A stretch of 7,206 nucleotides of DNA from Marinospirillum sp. (GTDB lineage: Bacteria; Pseudomonadota; Gammaproteobacteria; Pseudomonadales; Halomonadaceae): positions 1 through 7,206 of the forward strand of contig SKIX01000126.1 of assembly GCA_007116195.1 (NCBI GenBank), written 5' to 3'. A program made the translations under genes and the position numbers. Under the pieces are notes generated by a model. It made no database searches. It was not told where the DNA came from and was given only the letters and a program-made list of their open reading frames with translations. Below, one piece after another: positions 1-5,704 of the stretch. Each line of letters opens with the position of its first letter. Position 1 is the stretch's first letter.

Positions 1-470
1 GCTGCTTCTTCAGAGTTTACTTGGTAAGAAGCGCCGGAAATATCCTGCTTCCATTTAACATCATCAAAGATAAAGAACTCAGGTTCAGGGCCAAAGAAAG
101 CGGTGTCGGCAATGCCGGTAGACTTGAGGTATTCTTCAGCGCGGCGAGCAATGGAGCGAGGATCGCGCTCATAGCCCTGCATGGTGCTGGGTTCAATAAT
201 GTCACACTGTAGAATGAGAGTGGCTTCATCAGTGAAAGGGTCTAGAACGGCAGAAGAGTCGTCAGGGCGCATAATCATGTCGGACTCATTGATGCCTTTC
301 CAGCCACCAACTGAAGAGCCATCAAACATCTGGCCGCCTTCAAAAAAGTCTTCATCAACTGCATCTGCAGGAATGGTGACATGCTGTTCTTTACCACGGG
401 CATCGGTAAAACGCAGATCAACCCACTTAACATCGTGCTCTTTAATTAGGTTTAAGCTTTTCTCGGACAT
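1..470 (-). CDS. glnA: Glutamine synthetase type I, N-terminal part (cut by window edge)
   Basis: Cytoplasmic dodecameric enzyme that makes glutamine from glutamate, ammonia and ATP, the entry point of ammonia assimilation. Reading leftward from ATG 470-468 gives 156 complete codons with no stop, then the frame leaves the window. It begins [20 protein letters not shown] and carries the beta-grasp motif DGSSVGGW at residues 50-57, the block GINESDM at 59-65, [11 protein letters not shown] at 98-108 and GPEPEFF at 127-133. The two glutamates of that last block fall at 129 and 131, the numbering of the metal ligands in the E. coli enzyme, so there is no insertion or deletion up to here. The start is fixed by GGAGG at 476-480, five bases upstream. 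Tyr397, the adenylylation site, lies outside the window. The gene is divergent from typA, as in E. coli, and a sigma-54 promoter with NtrC-like sites lies upstream. The family is certain; only completeness is unknown. Confidence 0.97.
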   Translation of the reverse strand, partial: MSEKSLNLIKEHDVKWVDLRFTDARGKEQHVTIPADAVDEDFFEGGQMFDGSSVGGWKGINESDMIMRPDDSSAVLDPFTDEATLILQCDIIEPSTMQGYERDPRSIARRAEEYLKSTGIADTAFFGPEPEFFIFDDVKWKQDISGASYQVNSEEA

Positions 471-528
471 CGTCGCCTCCGTTGATTGGCGTTGGTTCAA
501 AGTTGAAGTGTTACTCTACCCAAAACAA

Positions 529-544
529 AGCAAGCCCTGTGCCA
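529..544 (-). promoter_or_regulatory. Sigma-54 (RpoN) -24/-12 promoter of glnA
   Basis: Read on the minus strand the element is TGGCACAGGGCTTGCT, against the family consensus TGGCAC-N5-TTGCW. Every conserved position matches, and the invariant GG and GC dinucleotides are exactly 10 bases apart. A T-rich flank precedes it (TTTTGGCAC). With C of the GC at -12, transcription should start near 518, giving a leader of about 48 bases that ends in the glnA ribosome binding site. In enterics the equivalent promoter, glnAp2, is silent until phosphorylated NtrC activates it under nitrogen limitation. The start site is an inference. Confidence 0.88.
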
Positions 545-641
545 AAACCAAGCAAAACCCCTGCAGGCTAGATAGGCTGCAAGCTGTAGCGAGCGTCTGG
601 CTAGCGGTTTATCGCTTTATTGGATGAACTAAGGCGAGCTA

Positions 642-658
642 TGCACGCTTCAGGTGCA
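642..658. promoter_or_regulatory. NtrC binding site, promoter-proximal
   Basis: TGCAC-N7-GTGCA, a 17-bp interrupted palindrome with both outer pentamers perfect against the NtrC consensus TGCACYRNNNYRGTGCA. Only the inner YR positions are imperfect. Its centre (650) lies about 132 bp upstream of the inferred glnA start, in the range of the enhancer sites of enteric glnA (about -108 and -140). Phosphorylated NtrC bound here would contact the sigma-54 polymerase by looping. Confidence 0.8.
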
Positions 659-671
659 GTATAGCTGTTTG

Positions 672-688
672 GGCACCAAGGTGGGGCA
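672..688. promoter_or_regulatory. NtrC binding site, promoter-distal
   Basis: GGCACCAAGGTGGGGCA matches the 17-bp NtrC palindrome TGCACCA-N3-TGGTGCA at 12 of 14 specified positions. The mismatches are the first base and the fourth base of the right half. Its centre (680) is 30 bp from that of the other site, close to three helical turns, so dimers on both would sit on the same DNA face as in enteric glnA enhancers. It is weaker than the proximal site, but the spacing supports it. Confidence 0.72.
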
Positions 689-756
689 AACCCCTGCTTT
701 GAATGCACTGAAATACATCAAGGCGTAAAAAACTATTCCTCGTCGTTTTCAGGCGT

Positions 757-762
757 TATACT
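757..762 (+). promoter_or_regulatory. Probable sigma-70 -10 element for typA
   Basis: TATACT is a five-of-six match to TATAAT, 28 bases before the first possible start codon (790) and 96 before the typA GTG. No good -35 hexamer sits 16-18 bases upstream (734-739 is TATTCC), so this is either an activator-dependent or weak promoter, or not the true one. The inferred start is near 769, which would place the small leader ORF first on the transcript. Confidence 0.42.
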
Positions 763-789
763 GTTGCGCCCTTTTTTCAGGTAGGCCAA

Positions 790-858
790 ATGATGTTCGC
801 GTTAATTCTGGCTGCCTGGTTTCTGACCACCCTTCCGGCTTGGCCGGGGAGCAGCTAG
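790..858 (+). CDS. Possible 22-aa hydrophobic leader peptide upstream of typA
   Basis: Two adjacent ATGs (790 and 793) open a frame reading MMFALILAAWFLTTLPAWPG followed by SS and TAG at 856-858. The last base of the stop is the first base of the typA GTG (TAGTG). A Shine-Dalgarno-like AGGTAGG at 779-785 stands 4 bases before the first ATG and 7 before the second. The peptide is mostly hydrophobic with two Trp. Its position between the probable promoter and typA, and the exact stop/start overlap, suggest translational coupling. A frame this short arises easily by chance, and I know no described homologue, so this is a candidate only. Confidence 0.33.
   Translation: MMFALILAAWFLTTLPAWPGSS
833..849 (+). 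promoter_or_regulatory. Hairpin overlapping the typA ribosome binding site
   Basis: CCGGC (835-839), loop TTG, GCCGG (843-847) form a 5-bp GC-rich stem that two T-G wobble pairs extend to 833-849. The 3' arm covers four bases of the GGGGAG (846-851) that serves as the Shine-Dalgarno for GTG 858. If it forms in the mRNA it would mask typA initiation, and a ribosome translating the small upstream frame to its stop at 856-858 would open it. The pairing is visible in the sequence; the regulatory role is inference. Confidence 0.35.
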
Positions 859-2669
859 TGATTGAAAAACTTCGTAACATCGCCATTATTGCCCACGTTG
901 ACCATGGTAAAACCACGCTGGTCGATAAACTCCTGAAGCAGTCAGGTACTCTGGATCGCCGTGATGCTGAGTCTGAGCGCGTCATGGACTCGAACGATCA
1001 AGAAAAAGAACGCGGCATTACTATTCTTGCCAAGAATACTGCGATTGACTGGGAAGGCTACCGCATCAATATTATTGACACCCCTGGCCACGCTGATTTT
1101 GGCGGTGAGGTTGAGCGGGTGATGTCGATGGTTGATTCCGTGCTGCTGCTGGTTGATGCAATGGATGGCCCTATGCCGCAAACGCGCTTTGTGACGCAAA
1201 AAGCCTTTGCTCGTGGCCTTAAGCCCATTGTTGTGATCAACAAGGTGGATCGCCCTGGTGCTCGCCCTGACTGGGTTGTCGATCAGGTGTTTGACCTCTT
1301 TGATAACCTAGGCGCAACGGATGAGCAGCTGGATTTCCCGATTATTTATGCTTCGGCCTTGAACGGCATCGCCGGTAATGATCCTGCAGAGATGGCCGAA
1401 GATATGGCGCCTCTGTTTAAAGCCATTACTGATTTAGTACCTGCGCCGGATGTTGACCCTGAAGGGCCTTTCCAGATGCAGATTTCTGCATTGGATTACA
1501 ACTCTTATGTGGGTGTTATTGGTGTGGGTCGAGTGACGCGTGGCCGTGTTAAACCCAATCAGCAGGTGGTGGTCGTCGACCGTGATGGCAATACGCGTAA
1601 GGGTAAAGTCGGCCAGGTTATGACTTACCATGGTTTGCAGCGTAATGAGAGTCCTGAAGGTGCCGAGGCAGGTGATATCATCTGTGTCACTGGCTTTGAT
1701 CCGTTGAATATTTCTGACACCATCTGTGATCCTGAAACCCCTGAAGCCCTGCCCGCCCTGACGGTTGATGAACCGACCGTGACCATGACCTTCCAGGTCA
1801 ATGACTCGCCTTTTGCCGGCAAGGAAGGTAAGTATGTCACCAGCCGCAACATCAAAGAGCGTCTGGAAAAAGAACTCATTCACAATGTTGCCTTACGAGT
1901 TGAGGAAACTGAAAGCCCAGACAAATTCCGCGTTTCTGGTCGTGGTGAACTGCATTTGTCGGTATTGATCGAAACCATGCGTCGTGAAGGCTTTGAGCTG
2001 GGCGTATCTCGCCCTGAAGTTATCATTCGTGAAATTGATGGCGTTAAGCAAGAGCCTTATGAAGAGCTGATTATTGACGTTGAAGAGCAGCACCAGGGTT
2101 CCATTATGGAAGAACTGGGCAAGCGCAAAGCCATTATGAGTAATATGAACCCAGACGGTAAGGGTCGGGTGCGCTTGGACTTCATTATTCCGTCAAGGGG
2201 TTTGATTGGCTTCCGTAACCAGTTTATGACCCTGACTTCAGGTTCCGGAATTCTGACCAGTATTTTTGACCACTATGGTCCTTTGGCTGAAGGCGCTATG
2301 TCCAGCCGCATTAATGGCGTGCTCGTCTCTATGGCAGCGGGTAAGGTCTTGGCTTATGCGCTAACCACTCTGCAAGATCGTGGCCGCTTATTTGTTGAGC
2401 CAGGTGTCGAAGTTTATGAAGGTATGATTGTCGGCATTCATGCGCGAGACAACGACTTGGTTGTTAACCCAACCAAGGCTAAAAAGTTGGATAACATGCG
2501 TGCCTCGGGTAACGATGAAACGATTCAGCTGGTTCCACCTGTGCGCTTTAGCCTGGAGCAGGCACTGGAATTCATTGATGACGATGAATTGGTTGAAGTA
2601 ACGCCCCTGCACATACGTATGCGTAAAAAGCTCTTGAAAGAAAACGAGCGCAAGCGTTCGAAAAAGTAA
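858..2669 (+). CDS. typA: TypA/BipA ribosome-binding translational GTPase
   Basis: Translation-factor GTPase related to EF-G and LepA that binds the 70S ribosome and is linked to ribosome assembly, low-temperature growth and stress. All G motifs are intact, numbering from [11 protein letters not shown] at 12-19, RGITI at 52-56, DTPGH at 74-78, NKVD at 128-131 and SAL at 166-168. Domain II, the EF-G III/V-like domains and the TypA-specific C-terminal domain follow, including YEGMIVGIH and the closing [12 protein letters not shown] block. The length of 603 aa compares with 607 in E. coli. The start is GTG 858 because the protein then begins [20 protein letters not shown], as in relatives, with GGGGAG at 846-851 six bases upstream. 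A TTG at 840 would add six unconserved residues. It is divergent from glnA, and a terminator follows 20 bases after the stop. Confidence 0.97.
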   Translation: MIEKLRNIAIIAHVDHGKTTLVDKLLKQSGTLDRRDAESERVMDSNDQEKERGITILAKNTAIDWEGYRINIIDTPGHADFGGEVERVMSMVDSVLLLVDAMDGPMPQTRFVTQKAFARGLKPIVVINKVDRPGARPDWVVDQVFDLFDNLGATDEQLDFPIIYASALNGIAGNDPAEMAEDMAPLFKAITDLVPAPDVDPEGPFQMQISALDYNSYVGVIGVGRVTRGRVKPNQQVVVVDRDGNTRKGKVGQVMTYHGLQRNESPEGAEAGDIICVTGFDPLNISDTICDPETPEALPALTVDEPTVTMTFQVNDSPFAGKEGKYVTSRNIKERLEKELIHNVALRVEETESPDKFRVSGRGELHLSVLIETMRREGFELGVSRPEVIIREIDGVKQEPYEELIIDVEEQHQGSIMEELGKRKAIMSNMNPDGKGRVRLDFIIPSRGLIGFRNQFMTLTSGSGILTSIFDHYGPLAEGAMSSRINGVLVSMAAGKVLAYALTTLQDRGRLFVEPGVEVYEGMIVGIHARDNDLVVNPTKAKKLDNMRASGNDETIQLVPPVRFSLEQALEFIDDDELVEVTPLHIRMRKKLLKENERKRSKK

Positions 2670-2689
2670 GTTAAGAGTGGATGCAAATG

Positions 2690-2714
2690 AACGGCCTTTC
2701 GGGGCCGTTTTTTT
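2690..2714 (+). terminator. Intrinsic terminator after typA
   Basis: AACGGCC (2690-2696) pairs perfectly with GGCCGTT (2703-2709) around the 6-base loop TTTCGG. A run of seven T follows from 2708 to 2714. It begins 20 bases after the typA stop and is a canonical Rho-independent terminator. It separates typA from the next gene, which should therefore have its own promoter. Confidence 0.93.
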
Positions 2715-2775
2715 ATAGAAACTCTCAGTGCTGTGCGAAGTCCTAAGGGTTGTTAACAGTTTCCGAGGAGCGACA

Positions 2776-3339
2776 ATGACTTTTCAACGCAAGCTATTAC
2801 TTTTGGTGTTTATTACACTACTTGTTGTGCTGTTATGGCCTAAGGGCGAGGAGCAGGTTCCAGTTCCTGAGGAGCCTGAAATTTTAACAGAGGAAGCGGC
2901 TGAAGAAACTTCAACCGCTAGGGATAGCCAGCGCTCGGAGACTGAGCAGGGAGCTCAGGGTGCCACTGAAGCTGAGGTGCTAGAAGAGCTTGCCGCAACG
3001 CCGCTAAGTGAAACGCAACCCGATGCTGCAGCGAAAAAGCGTCCTGCTAGCCCCGTTTCTGGGTTAACTCAAGCCGATCAGGATTATTTGTATGAGCGAG
3101 GTATTGATGATCCTAGAGAAGTTCTTAAAGACCTCTTGGCACGTGACGAGCTTCTGCCATCAAGCTCGGTCTCGGATCAAAGCTTAAGATTTGTTGCCGA
3201 AGAAACCCAGCTATTGAGCCGCCGTTGGGTATTAGCGACCTTTACTGATGGCAGCACTCAAGGGCAGGCCCTCTATGAGTTTGAAATCTCCCCTGGCGGT
3301 GAACTCATCTGGGTACTCTTGTCACAAACCAGTCGCTAA
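2776..3339 (+). CDS. Uncharacterised membrane-anchored protein
   Basis: I do not recognise this 187-aa protein. Residues 1-6 (MTFQRK) are basic, and 7-21 are an uninterrupted hydrophobic run (LLLLVFITLLVVLLW, no cleavage-like motif), so it is probably a single-pass anchor with the rest in the periplasm. Residues 24-90 form a Glu/Pro/Ala/Thr-rich, acidic, low-complexity linker. Residues 96-187 look like a small folded domain: helical stretches around 98-125 and 134-148, then alternating strands (RWVLATF, GQALYEFEI, GELIWVLLS) with no Cys and no obvious catalytic motif. The start at 2776 has GAGGAG at 2765-2770 five bases upstream; an in-frame GTG at 2728 would precede the anchor with 16 unconvincing residues. 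It lies behind the typA terminator. I could not find a clear promoter in 2715-2764. Its stop overlaps the convergent mnmC stop. Confidence 0.78.
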   Translation: MTFQRKLLLLVFITLLVVLLWPKGEEQVPVPEEPEILTEEAAEETSTARDSQRSETEQGAQGATEAEVLEELAATPLSETQPDAAAKKRPASPVSGLTQADQDYLYERGIDDPREVLKDLLARDELLPSSSVSDQSLRFVAEETQLLSRRWVLATFTDGSTQGQALYEFEISPGGELIWVLLSQTSR

Positions 3340-5345
3340 CAGCGGCGTCGTTTGAGATCACGGATCAAAAAACGCCCCGGGTGAAGGCTTTCAACTAAGT
3401 CTTGCTCCAAAGGCGCGGGTTCTTGCAGAATTTGGCTGGCTAAGAGTTCGGCGGCTAAAGGGATGCTCGCAAGCCCGCGTGAGCCATGACCCAGGTTCAA
3501 CCAAAGCCCAGGGTAGTAGCGCCCTGGGGTTGCTGCCTGCCAATCCCCTTTTTGGCGCAGAGGGGCAAAGTCTTCTAGCCAAGCCGAAGCAAGTGGAGCT
3601 GGGCCGACCAGGGGTAAATAATCGGGGCTGCTACAGCGAAAACCAACGCGCCCAGGCTGCTGGGTAAAATCAGGCTGTTGAGCACTGAGCTGGCTTGCCA
3701 ACTGGGGCAGGCTAGACGCTAATTCCTGCCAATTACTCTGATGGTCTGCCGCGGTTAGTTCAGGGTTATCGCTATGTAAATTAAAGCTGGCGCCATAGCA
3801 AAGCTGCTGTTGCCAAGTGGGGGTCACATAACCCCCTGCGCAGACCACGGTATTGAGTTGAGGTTCGGTTTCACTCCGAGTAGGCAGGTGAGAAACCTGG
3901 CCTCTGATGGCTTTAACAGGCAGCCAGGCCGTGGGTTGAAAGTTTTTGGTTGCCGTGGCCGTGGCTAAAATAACCTGACTGTATTTTTGAGTTTTGCCCG
4001 CGGCAGTAGTGAGCAGCCAGCTAGAGTCTTGTTGCTTCAGCTGAGTGACGGGTGAGGCGCTAAACAAGCGCAGGTTAGGCAGGCTGCTAGCTAGGTGCTG
4101 GCAGCAAGCAGCGGGTCTTACCCAGCCTGCTCGCGGATAGAAAAGGCCACCACCGGCGCAGCGACTGCCCGCAAGTTGGCTGGCTTCTTCAGCACTAACG
4201 CGATAAACCAGACTGGAGGGCAAAGCTTGTTGCTTAAGAAAGCGAGCCTGACGCTCGGCCTCGCGCTCATTTAAGGCAAGCTGGAGTACGCCGCTCGCCT
4301 GCCAGAACTGTTGCTCAGGGTCTAGCTGCTCTAGCCAGCGGCGACTGAACTCAAGCCCGGCTAGATAAAACCGGCTGGCTGGGTTGGTTGTCACAGCCAG
4401 TTTGATATAAAGCACGCCTTGACGATTGCCTGAGCCGCCGGCTGCGGGCTGCTCGGCTTCATAAAGGTCAACCTCTAGGCCTCGTCTTGCCAAGGCTGCT
4501 GCGGTGGCTAGGCCGCTAAGGCCTGCACCTACCAGGGCAATGCGCTCTGGGTAAGCGGGAGGTGCAGGAAGGGTGGGAGGCGTAAACCAGGTTGCTGAAG
4601 CTTGAGGCTGAGCTGGCTGCTTAAAGTGGCCGCGAAGCATTTCACGTTTACGTCCGAACCCTGGCACTTTTTCTAGCTCGAAACCTGCTTGTTGTAATCC
4701 TCTTTTTACAGTGCCTGCACAGGTAAAGGTCGCCAAGGTCGTTGCAGAGTGGCTAGCGCGGGCAAGGGCCTGAAAAAGTTCTGGCGTCCACATGCCAGGG
4801 TTTTTTGCAGGGGCAAAACCATCTAAACACCAGGCATCAACCCGGCCGCTAAGCGCTGCAAGGTTGCTTGCTGCATCACCCAGTAATAAATCGACGCTGA
4901 TGCGTGGGTGGAGTTGTAAGCGATGAAAGCCTGAAATGGCTAAGGGATAAACGGCTTGCAGCCAGTCTGCTGCCTGCTGAAGTTCTGGCCACTGTTGGTG
5001 TGCCTGGCGTAAGTCGGCTGCTGTTAGCGGAAAAAGCTCAGTAGAAATCCAGTGCAGTCTGGCTTTGGCGGGCGCGGTACGTAAAAAAAGGTCGATGGCT
5101 ACAAGCAGGTTAAGACCCGTTCCCAGGCCTGTTTCACCGACCACAAAGGCCCTGGGTTGTTGCCAGTTGCGCCAGCGTTCCGGCAGAAAATTCTGCTGCA
5201 TAAAAACATAGGTTGTTTCAGCCGGGCCTTGGTCTCGGGAAAAATAAACATCGTCAAAGCTAGGCGCAACCGGCGTTCCGCCCTGCCATTCAAGACGGGC
5301 CGTTGGCAAGCTTTGTGGTTGCTGATAGCTGGGACGTGCTGACAT
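3336..5345 (-). CDS. mnmC: Bifunctional tRNA mnm5s2U biosynthesis enzyme MnmC
   Basis: Completes 5-methylaminomethyl(-2-thio)uridine at wobble position 34 of a set of tRNAs. The C-terminal FAD oxidase (MnmC1) removes the carboxymethyl group to give nm5U, and the N-terminal SAM methyltransferase (MnmC2) methylates the product. Both halves are present at full length, 669 aa against 668 in E. coli. The methyltransferase domain covers about 1-245, with FDDVYFS at 30-36, the SAM-binding GETGLGTGLN at 70-79 and LDGFAPAKNPGMW at 174-186. The oxidase starts near 268 with the dinucleotide fold VGAGLSGLA at 272-280, the acidic residue Glu296 ending the second strand, and the conserved GGSGNRQG at 303-310; it closes with the LGHGSRGL region. 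The start ATG at 5345-5343 overlaps the upstream yciI-like stop (TAATG), and it has no Shine-Dalgarno of its own, so translation is probably coupled. The protein is rich in Gln, Leu and Ala. It is convergent with the preceding plus-strand gene. Confidence 0.96.
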   Translation of the reverse strand: MSARPSYQQPQSLPTARLEWQGGTPVAPSFDDVYFSRDQGPAETTYVFMQQNFLPERWRNWQQPRAFVVGETGLGTGLNLLVAIDLFLRTAPAKARLHWISTELFPLTAADLRQAHQQWPELQQAADWLQAVYPLAISGFHRLQLHPRISVDLLLGDAASNLAALSGRVDAWCLDGFAPAKNPGMWTPELFQALARASHSATTLATFTCAGTVKRGLQQAGFELEKVPGFGRKREMLRGHFKQPAQPQASATWFTPPTLPAPPAYPERIALVGAGLSGLATAAALARRGLEVDLYEAEQPAAGGSGNRQGVLYIKLAVTTNPASRFYLAGLEFSRRWLEQLDPEQQFWQASGVLQLALNEREAERQARFLKQQALPSSLVYRVSAEEASQLAGSRCAGGGLFYPRAGWVRPAACCQHLASSLPNLRLFSASPVTQLKQQDSSWLLTTAAGKTQKYSQVILATATATKNFQPTAWLPVKAIRGQVSHLPTRSETEPQLNTVVCAGGYVTPTWQQQLCYGASFNLHSDNPELTAADHQSNWQELASSLPQLASQLSAQQPDFTQQPGRVGFRCSSPDYLPLVGPAPLASAWLEDFAPLRQKGDWQAATPGRYYPGLWLNLGHGSRGLASIPLAAELLASQILQEPAPLEQDLVESLHPGRFLIRDLKRRRC

Positions 5346-5347
5346 TA
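5343..5347 (-). promoter_or_regulatory. TAATG stop/start overlap coupling yciI to mnmC
   Basis: On the minus strand the yciI-like stop TAA (5347-5345) and the mnmC ATG (5345-5343) share one A. The 20 bases before that ATG (ending AAAAAAGTCTTGCCTT) contain no Shine-Dalgarno match. MnmC synthesis therefore probably depends on ribosomes finishing the yciI-like frame. Confidence 0.7.
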
Positions 5348-5644
5348 AGGCAAGACTTTTTTGAAGGGTTTAACCTTAACCTGTGCATAGACACCGGCTG
5401 CGACATAGGGGTCGGCTGCAGCCCAGGCTTCGGCTGCCTCAAGAGAGTCAAATTCAGCCACGACCAGGCTACCGCTAAAGCCCGCATCTCCAGGGTTTTC
5501 ACTATCAATGGCGGGGTGAGGGCCGGCAAGGAGCAAGCGCCCCTGATTTTTTAATTCTTCTAAACGTGCTAAGTGGTCTGGGCGAGCCTGCAGGCGTTTG
5601 TCTAGGGTGCCTGGCTGGTCTTCACAAATGAAAGCGTAAAACAT
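5345..5644 (-). CDS. yciI: YciI-like protein (YCII domain)
   Basis: Small cytoplasmic protein of 99 aa, nearly the length of E. coli YciI (98), and similar to it throughout: [60 protein letters not shown] and the closing VKPFKK. YCII domains have a dimeric ferredoxin-like alpha/beta fold. A conserved His (here His24) has been proposed as part of an active site, but the cellular role of YciI is not established. The start at 5644-5642 is set by AGGAG at 5651-5655, six bases upstream. The stop TAA shares its last base with the mnmC ATG, so the two genes form one coupled transcription unit. It is divergent from the PHP gene across only 60 bp. I found no confident minus-strand promoter there. Confidence 0.93.
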   Translation of the reverse strand: MFYAFICEDQPGTLDKRLQARPDHLARLEELKNQGRLLLAGPHPAIDSENPGDAGFSGSLVVAEFDSLEAAEAWAAADPYVAAGVYAQVKVKPFKKVLP

Positions 5645-5670
5645 CGGTTTCTCCTGGATGGCGGGTTACA

Positions 5671-5699
5671 ATGACAAAAATTACCGAGTATTGAATAAT
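5671..5699 (+). promoter_or_regulatory. Sigma-70 promoter of the PHP gene, implying a leaderless mRNA
   Basis: ATGACA (5671-5676, five of six to TTGACA), a 17-base spacer, then AATAAT (5694-5699, five of six to TATAAT). The expected start, six to eight bases after the -10, falls at 5705-5707, which is the ATG of the gene itself. A second -10-like hexamer, TACAAT (5667-5672), has no -35 partner at the right distance; it would give a leader of about 26 bases. Confidence 0.5.
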
Positions 5700-5704
5700 C
5701 TTTT

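Larger units (their letters stand above)
471..789. other. Divergent glnA/typA control region
   Basis: This stretch lies between the glnA start and the first possible start codon on the typA side. I see no convincing protein gene in it; a 148-codon plus-strand frame at 181-627 crosses it but mostly mirrors glnA. It holds the glnA ribosome binding site (476-480), a sigma-54 promoter facing left (529-544), two NtrC-type palindromes (642-658 and 672-688) and a sigma-70 -10 element facing right (757-762). A partial repeat GCAAA(A)CCCCTGC occurs at 552-564 and 686-697, with no assigned role. No clear sigma-70 promoter for glnA was found by eye. Confidence 0.8.

Noticed and set aside
181..627. 148-codon plus-strand frame across the glnA start and control region
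   Set aside because: It is mostly antisense to glnA, runs through the sigma-54 promoter and has no recognisable domain.
552..697. Repeat GCAAA(A)CCCCTGC at 552-564 and 686-697, the second with a GGGG-CAAA-CCCC mini-stem at 683-694
   Set aside because: Only two short, imperfect copies and a 4-bp stem; the second copy overlaps the distal NtrC-like site. Not enough to call a regulatory repeat.
840..857. TTG at 840 as the typA start, giving 609 residues
   Set aside because: The six extra residues have no counterpart in TypA proteins. GTG 858 gives the conserved N-terminus MIEKLRN and has GGGGAG at the right distance.
1434..1883. 149-codon minus-strand frame inside typA
   Set aside because: Shadow of the highly conserved typA coding sequence; no ribosome binding site or recognisable domain.
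2728..2775. In-frame GTG at 2728 as the start of the unknown membrane protein
   Set aside because: ATG 2776 has a strong GAGGAG five bases upstream and puts the basic residues directly before the hydrophobic anchor; 2728 has no ribosome binding site.
3350..3371. TTTGA...TCAAA pairing followed by an A-run just after the convergent stops
   Set aside because: Weak AT stem with a long loop and no T-tract on the plus strand; on the minus strand it lies inside mnmC coding sequence. Not a credible terminator.
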